Source: Marinospirillum alkalitolerans (GTDB taxonomy: Bacteria > Pseudomonadota > Gammaproteobacteria > Pseudomonadales > Halomonadaceae). From it: a stretch of DNA of 64,000 nt. Both the position numbers and the translations under genes were made by a program. The DNA is taken from contig NZ_JBANFI010000002.1 in the NCBI RefSeq assembly GCF_045055655.1, positions 310,001 to 374,000 on the forward strand, read 5' to 3'. Below are positions 59,486 through 64,000 of this stretch, piece after piece; within the stretch, counting starts at the first letter, position 1; the number at the start of each line of letters is the position of its first letter. The notes beneath the pieces are model-generated. The model worked only from the letters and a program-made list of their open reading frames with translations. It was not told where the DNA came from and made no database searches.

Positions 59486-60624
59486 ATTGACTGCTCCTGT
59501 TGAAGTGAGGTGTCTACCGCTCGGGTTGGCTGCGAAGGCTGACGTACCCAGTGGAGACGATGGAGCAAACCGGCGATGCCCTGCGGCAAAAAGACCGTCA
59601 CCACAACAAACAACGCCCCTAGCGCGAAGAGCCAAGCATCGGGCATGACACCGGTGAACCAGCTTTTGGCATAGTTGACCAGCAGCGCGCCGATCACCGC
59701 ACCGTAGAGGGTCGCCCGTCCACCCAGCGCCACCCAGATCACAATTTCAATCGAAAACAACGGTGAGAACTCACCAGGGTTGATAATGCCGACTTGCGGC
59801 ACATAAAGAGCACCGGCCACACCGGCCAGCATGGCGGAAACCACAAACACCGAGAGCTGTACCCGCTCAACGCGATAGCCCAAAAAGCGGGTGCGTGCCT
59901 CTGCATCACGGCTTGCAATACACACCCGCCCTAGCTTGCTGGTAACAATCGCGCGACACAGCAGATAACCCAGCGCCAGCGCCACGCCAGTGACCAGAAA
60001 TAACACCAAACGCATGCTATCAGTACGAAGATCCCATCCAAGAAGATCCCGAAAATCGGTCAGACCATTATTGCCACCAAAGCCCATTTCATTGCGGAAG
60101 AAGGCCAGCATCAGCGCAAAGGTCAGCGCTTGAGTCATAATCGACAGATAAACACCCGTCACCCGTGAGCGAAAAGCCAGATAGCCAAACACAAAGGCCA
60201 ACAGCCCAGGTACCAGCAGCACCATCAAGGCCGCAAACCAGAAGGAATCAAAGCCTAGCCAATACCAGGGCAGCACATCCCAGTTCAGGAACACCATAAA
60301 ATCTGGCAGCTCTGGGTGGCCATAGACCCCGCGTTCACCGATCTGGCGCATCAGATACATGCCCATGGCATAGCCCCCCAGCGCAAAAAAGGCACCATGC
60401 CCAAGGCTGAGAATCCCCAGATAGCCCCAAACGAGATCCACCGCGACGGCCAGCAAGGCATAACTCAGGTATTTACCCAGCAAATTCACGGTATAGGCAG
60501 ACACATGCAGTGGATGCCCAGCTGGGACGACAAGATGCAGCAGGGTGACGAGACTCATCGCCACCAGCAGCACACCCAGAAACAGGCGTGTTGAACGTTC
60601 ATACAGCGGTTGTGTGAGCCACAT
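59482..60624 (-). CDS. urtC: Urea ABC transporter permease UrtC
   Basis: 380 aa, LivM-like, with about 9-10 membrane segments: LGKYLSYALLAVAVDLVWGY, LSLGHGAFFALGGYAMGMY, FRSRVTGVYLSIMTQALTFAL, then IASRDAEARTRFLGYRVERV and WVALGGRATLYGAVIGALLV. The central NNGLTDFRDLLGWD is the UrtC-specific loop. It is separated from urtB by 3 nt. Confidence 0.95.
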   Translation of the reverse strand: MWLTQPLYERSTRLFLGVLLVAMSLVTLLHLVVPAGHPLHVSAYTVNLLGKYLSYALLAVAVDLVWGYLGILSLGHGAFFALGGYAMGMYLMRQIGERGVYGHPELPDFMVFLNWDVLPWYWLGFDSFWFAALMVLLVPGLLAFVFGYLAFRSRVTGVYLSIMTQALTFALMLAFFRNEMGFGGNNGLTDFRDLLGWDLRTDSMRLVLFLVTGVALALGYLLCRAIVTSKLGRVCIASRDAEARTRFLGYRVERVQLSVFVVSAMLAGVAGALYVPQVGIINPGEFSPLFSIEIVIWVALGGRATLYGAVIGALLVNYAKSWFTGVMPDAWLFALGALFVVVTVFLPQGIAGLLHRLHWVRQPSQPTRAVDTSLQQEQSI

Positions 60625-60627
60625 AAG

Positions 60628-62217
60628 CTAGTCTCCGGCGGCACGACCCTTTTGCGGAAATAATCCGCGTGGGCGTTTCTGAATAAACAGGATGATAAAA
60701 ATCAGTACGAGGATTTTGGCCAGTACCGCACCAGCCCAAGGCTCGAGCAGCTGGTTAATCACACCTAAGGAGAGGCCTGCAATCAAGGTGCCCCATAGGT
60801 TGCCCACACCGCCAAACACCACCACCATAAAAGAATCGATAATATAGGCTTGCCCCAAGTTGGGGCCGACATTGGTCAGTTGTGACAGGGCGACACCGGC
60901 CAGTCCAGCGACGCCAGAGCCCAGACCAAAGGTGAGCATGTCGACACGGGTGGCACGAATGCCCATAGAGCGTGCCATGTTGCGGTTCTGGGTAACGGCG
61001 CGCACTTCTAATCCCAATCGAGTGCGGCGCAGGATATAGATCAGAGCAGCAAACACCAGCAGCGCAAAAGCCATGATATAAAGGCGATTCAGTGTCAATG
61101 ACAGCGCATCATTGACCATAATCGAGCCGCTCATCCATTCCGGTGTCACCACGGTACGGTTCAGAGGAGAAATCACCGTACGCACTAGCTGCTGCAAAAT
61201 CAGGCTCACACCAAAGGTGGCCAGCAGCGTTTCCAGCGGACGCCCCTTCAAGAACTGGATCACACCGCGTTCGATGGCAATGCCGGTGAGTCCGGCAACC
61301 ATAAAGCCAGCTGGAATCGATAACAGCAGTGCCAGGCCAGGTTGATCCGGCAACAGCTGTTGCATCGCCCAAGTGGTATAGGCCCCCAGCATGATCAACT
61401 CGCCATGTGCCATGTTGATCACCCCCATCACGCCAAAGGTAATCGCCAGACCTATCGCCGCCAACAGCAACACACTGCCCATCGAGACACCAAAATACAG
61501 CGTCTCAGCAATACGATTCAGTTTGAGCTTTTGTTCAATACCCAGCAGCGCCTGACGGGCAGCCTCAGCTAAAAGCGCATCTTCACTCTGCTGGGCTCGG
61601 TTCAAGGCCACACGGGCACGACTATGTAAACTGCCTGCCAGCCCATCCACTGCGCGGATATCACCCTGCTCAACTTGATAAATCGCCAGGGCCAACGCCA
61701 AACGCTGCCCAACTCGGGAATCCGTTTCAGTGATCAGAACATCAGGCAATCGCTGTGCCAGATGAACATCGACCTCACCAATCAAGCGCTCTGCTGCTGC
61801 ACGGCGCAGACTGATGTCATCCGCATCGAGATCCATTAAAGCCAGAGCACTGCGCAGCTGGTTGCGCAGCGTATTGTTGATGCTGATCCGGTTCAGATCT
61901 CGGCGCGTCACTCGACCCAAGGCTTCTTGACTCAAGGCATCCATGATCAATGCGTCGCGACCACTTGTGCTCTCAATCACCACAAAGCGCCCATCGTGAA
62001 GGCGTTGCAGATGGCCTTCTAACAAGGCAGAGAGCCACAGGCGTGCCTGAGGCTGCTCACTATCGATAATGCGCTGAATAGCCTGGCCTTTTTCAACAAA
62101 AGAGCGGGTATCCAGTGCCTCAAGCAGCGCCTGACGTGGATCAGGTTCGGGAGCTGCCTGAGCCAGACCAAAAGGCAGCCAGCTGAGCAGCACAACAAAG
62201 ATGAATAACTGGGGCAT
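60628..62217 (-). CDS. urtB: Urea ABC transporter permease UrtB
   Basis: 529 aa. The first ~230 residues, after a signal peptide (cleavage near AQAA, about 22), form a helical periplasmic domain, a UrtB feature that LivH lacks. The permease part starts at about 240: AIGLAITFGVMGVINMAHGELIMLGAYTTW in parts (INMAHGELIMLGAYTTWAMQ), TGIAIERGVIQFLKGRPLETL, VRAVTQNRNMARSMGI and GFGVAGL-like GSGVAGLAGVALS. It lies 81 nt from urtA. Confidence 0.95.
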   Translation of the reverse strand: MPQLFIFVVLLSWLPFGLAQAAPEPDPRQALLEALDTRSFVEKGQAIQRIIDSEQPQARLWLSALLEGHLQRLHDGRFVVIESTSGRDALIMDALSQEALGRVTRRDLNRISINNTLRNQLRSALALMDLDADDISLRRAAAERLIGEVDVHLAQRLPDVLITETDSRVGQRLALALAIYQVEQGDIRAVDGLAGSLHSRARVALNRAQQSEDALLAEAARQALLGIEQKLKLNRIAETLYFGVSMGSVLLLAAIGLAITFGVMGVINMAHGELIMLGAYTTWAMQQLLPDQPGLALLLSIPAGFMVAGLTGIAIERGVIQFLKGRPLETLLATFGVSLILQQLVRTVISPLNRTVVTPEWMSGSIMVNDALSLTLNRLYIMAFALLVFAALIYILRRTRLGLEVRAVTQNRNMARSMGIRATRVDMLTFGLGSGVAGLAGVALSQLTNVGPNLGQAYIIDSFMVVVFGGVGNLWGTLIAGLSLGVINQLLEPWAGAVLAKILVLIFIILFIQKRPRGLFPQKGRAAGD

Positions 62218-62298
62218 AGATCACACCTTGGGTTCAGGTCACTGATACGCCATGGACACCAGCAAGGCGCCATGACGCTTCCTTTTACGCGCTAGGTG

Positions 62299-63633
62299 TT
62301 ACTCGCCAAGTGCAGAGCGCGCATCGGCGGCAGCTGTACTGCCACCACAGCGCCCTGTGCGCACGTTGTAGTTGCCGCAGCTCATTGGCACGCGCCAATC
62401 AGAGACCAGATCACGAGAACCAGGCAGGAAGTTCGACCAGGCATCGCCAGAGACTGTCCCTGGTGTTTGCCAGACCACTTCAAACTGACCATCGGATTGA
62501 ATTTCGCCAATCAGCACAGGTTTTGTGATGTGGTGATTGGGCAGCATCACGGCATAGCTGCCGGTCAGGTTAGGAACGACAACGCCATAAATCGCATCGC
62601 GTACAGCATCAACATCTGTGGTCCCCGCACGATTGACTGCCTCGACCCACATGTTGAAGCCGATATAGTGAGCTTCCATAGGATCATTGGTGACGGCATT
62701 GGCATCGCCCTTATAAGCCTGCCAAGCCTCAATAAAGGCATGGTTTTCTTCAGCATCCACGCTCATAAAGTAGTTCCAGGCGGCCAGATGCCCCACCAGC
62801 GGACCTGTATCGAGGCCAGAAAGCTCCTGCTCGCCGACAGAAAAGGCAATGACGGGCAGATCGCCAGCATCGATACCTTGGTTCGCCAGTTCACGATAGA
62901 AGGGCACATTGGCATCGCCATTAATCGTCGAGATCACTGCCGTGCGCTGCCCTGCCGTACCAAAACGCCGCACTTGCGACACAATGTTCTGCCAGTCGGA
63001 ATGACCAAAAGGGGTGTAGTTGACCATGATGTCGCTTGCGGCCACACCGTGCACATCCTTCAAGTAGGCTTCCAGAATACGGTTGGTCGTGCGTGGATAA
63101 ACATAATCTGTTCCCAGCAAAGCAAAGCGCTCGATACCCAATTCATTGATTAAATAATCCACAGCTGGAATTGCCTGTTGATTAGGTGCCGCGCCGGTAT
63201 AAAACACATTGCGTGAGGATTCTTCGCCCTCATATTGCACTGGATAAAAGAGCAAGCCATTGAGCTCTTCAAAAACGGGCAGAACCGCTTTGCGCGAAAC
63301 AGAGGTCCAGTTGCCAAAAACGACATCCACCTGATGCTGCGCGAGGAGTTCACGGGCACGCTCGGCAAATAACGGCCAGTTAGAGGCAGGGTCCACCACC
63401 ACGGCTTCCAGTGGACGACCCAGAACACCGCCTTGTGCATTTTGCTGTTCTATCAGCATTTCGATCGTATCGCGCAGTACCGACTCGCTGATGGCCATCG
63501 TGCCGCTCAGTGAATGCAGTACACCAACGCGGATGGGGTCCTGAGCCAAGGCGCTCAGGCTGGTGAAACCTACGAGCGCACTCAAAGAAGTGACCTGGGC
63601 GACTTTTTTGACTTGATGCATGATCTTTTTCAT
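62299..63633 (-). CDS. urtA: Urea ABC transporter substrate-binding protein UrtA
   Basis: 444 aa, periplasmic. A signal peptide is cleaved near residue 30 (SALA). Family blocks: PIRVGVLHSLSGTMAISE, VDPASNWPLFAERA, FGNWTSVSRKAVLPVFEE, LLFYPVQYEGEESSRNVFYTGA, INGDANVPFYRELANQG and PMEAHYIGFNMW. The Cys-containing C-terminus (MSCGNYNVRTGRCGG) is typical. ATG 63633 has GGAG 6 nt upstream; a TTG at 63639 is less likely. It heads urtABCDE. Confidence 0.97.
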   Translation of the reverse strand: MKKIMHQVKKVAQVTSLSALVGFTSLSALAQDPIRVGVLHSLSGTMAISESVLRDTIEMLIEQQNAQGGVLGRPLEAVVVDPASNWPLFAERARELLAQHQVDVVFGNWTSVSRKAVLPVFEELNGLLFYPVQYEGEESSRNVFYTGAAPNQQAIPAVDYLINELGIERFALLGTDYVYPRTTNRILEAYLKDVHGVAASDIMVNYTPFGHSDWQNIVSQVRRFGTAGQRTAVISTINGDANVPFYRELANQGIDAGDLPVIAFSVGEQELSGLDTGPLVGHLAAWNYFMSVDAEENHAFIEAWQAYKGDANAVTNDPMEAHYIGFNMWVEAVNRAGTTDVDAVRDAIYGVVVPNLTGSYAVMLPNHHITKPVLIGEIQSDGQFEVVWQTPGTVSGDAWSNFLPGSRDLVSDWRVPMSCGNYNVRTGRCGGSTAAADARSALGE

Positions 63634-63665
63634 CGACAACTCCGTTTCACTAGATTCAGTTCGTT

Positions 63666-63681
63666 GCAGCCTGTGGGCTGC
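63666..63681. repeat. Small hairpin between gntR and urtA
   Basis: GCAGCC (63666-63671) pairs with GGCTGC (63676-63681) around a TGTG loop. It lies 33 nt before the urtA start on the same strand as both genes. No U run follows, so it may be only a weak terminator for the upstream gene or part of the urtA leader. Confidence 0.35.
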
Positions 63682-63717
63682 GATCTTGTCTGCTGGTCTT
63701 GAAGGTAAAGAATGGAT

Positions 63718-64000
63718 TTAGGCTTCCTGATGCCTCGCTCTGGCTTCCTGCAACATATGTATTGTTATTTTTCTGACTTCATCCCGGCTGACTGAGATAT
63801 GACTCGTCATCAACCGTTGGGCATGATCGGTACGACGCTGCTCGATGGCTTCCAAAATGGCAGCGTGTTCTTGATAGGTGGCACTAATGCGATAGTCCTT
63901 GGTGAAATCCAGACGGCGAATAATATGAATCCGCTCGCTGATATCCCGATGCACCTGAGCCATCTGCTGATTGCCTGCTGCTGCCACAAGATCAGAATGA
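63718..64000 (-). CDS. GntR-family regulator, C-terminal FCD domain (5' end outside window)
   Basis: A partial gene: 93 C-terminal residues open at the right edge. Seen: HSDLVAAAGNQQMAQVH and YQEHAAILEAIEQRRTDHAQRLMTSHI, where the spaced histidines fit the metal/effector-binding FCD domain. The DNA-binding half is off the window. It is transcribed toward urtA with 84 nt between stop and start, so it may control urt or be in the same unit; this is inference. The first ATG/GTG seen in frame (63987) is internal. Confidence 0.8.
   Translation of the reverse strand, partial: HSDLVAAAGNQQMAQVHRDISERIHIIRRLDFTKDYRISATYQEHAAILEAIEQRRTDHAQRLMTSHISVSRDEVRKITIHMLQEARARHQEA

Overview
The window looks like ordinary chromosome of a gammaproteobacterium of the Pseudomonadales/Oceanospirillales type. 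The evidence is gene content and order: a Crc-like protein divergent from pyrE, a gshB-tonB-algH-ruvX-pyrR-pyrB-pyrC' cluster with a catalytically dead dihydroorotase, ubiI-ubiH-pepP-ygfB next to zapA-6S RNA-fau, divergent ilvA/rpiA, comM-ubiK-glnK-amtB, azurin, a SAH riboswitch on ahcY, a BCCT transporter and a complete urtABCDE operon. Genus cannot be fixed from sequence alone. No phage, CRISPR array, tRNA or rRNA was seen, and the only mobile DNA recognised is one 140-bp MITE.

Layout. 1-5.5 kb: crc-like gene (cut by the window edge), pyrE, a YfaZ-like outer membrane protein, dgt, an ATP-grasp enzyme coupled to truC, and a PaaI-type thioesterase. 5.7-9.0 kb: chemoreceptor, porin and small PstS-like binding protein. 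9.2-11.5 kb: thiS-thiG-trmB and azurin. 11.6-16 kb: SAH-riboswitch-controlled ahcY, then a P2-type cation ATPase. 16-20.6 kb: rluA, DUF2288, a kexin-like lipoprotein protease with a separate secreted propeptide-like partner, then metF. 20.6-25 kb: comM, ubiK, and a glnK-amtB-second PII cluster under a sigma-54 promoter. 25-27.7 kb: HD-GYP protein, FAH-family hydrolase, small lipoprotein, YqaA-like membrane protein. 27.7-35.4 kb: the pyrimidine/glutathione/TonB cluster with rsmE, secB and a rhodanese. 35.7-40 kb: gpmI-envC-ctpA. 40-49 kb: ubiquinone hydroxylases, pepP, ygfB, zapA, 6S RNA, fau, a 32-residue membrane peptide, ilvA, rpiA, MITE. 49-57.7 kb: LysR/MFS/GST, waaA-hldE, SotB-like exporter, BCCT carrier. 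57.9-64 kb: urtABCDE and the end of a GntR regulator.

How genes work together. Nitrogen supply is one theme: PII proteins, AmtB and a urea ABC transporter. The activated methyl cycle is another (ahcY, metF). Envelope biogenesis is well represented (EnvC, CtpA, WaaA, HldE, TonB, SecB). The least ordinary items are the split protease/propeptide pair, the chemoreceptor-porin-binding-protein module, the P-type ATPase lacking two acidic ion-site residues, the stop-adjacent TTG-started ATP-grasp gene, two nested palindromes of equal length, and the tiny membrane ORF beside fau.

All positions and motifs were read by eye from the sequence. Family assignments rest on remembered family features and were not searched against any database.
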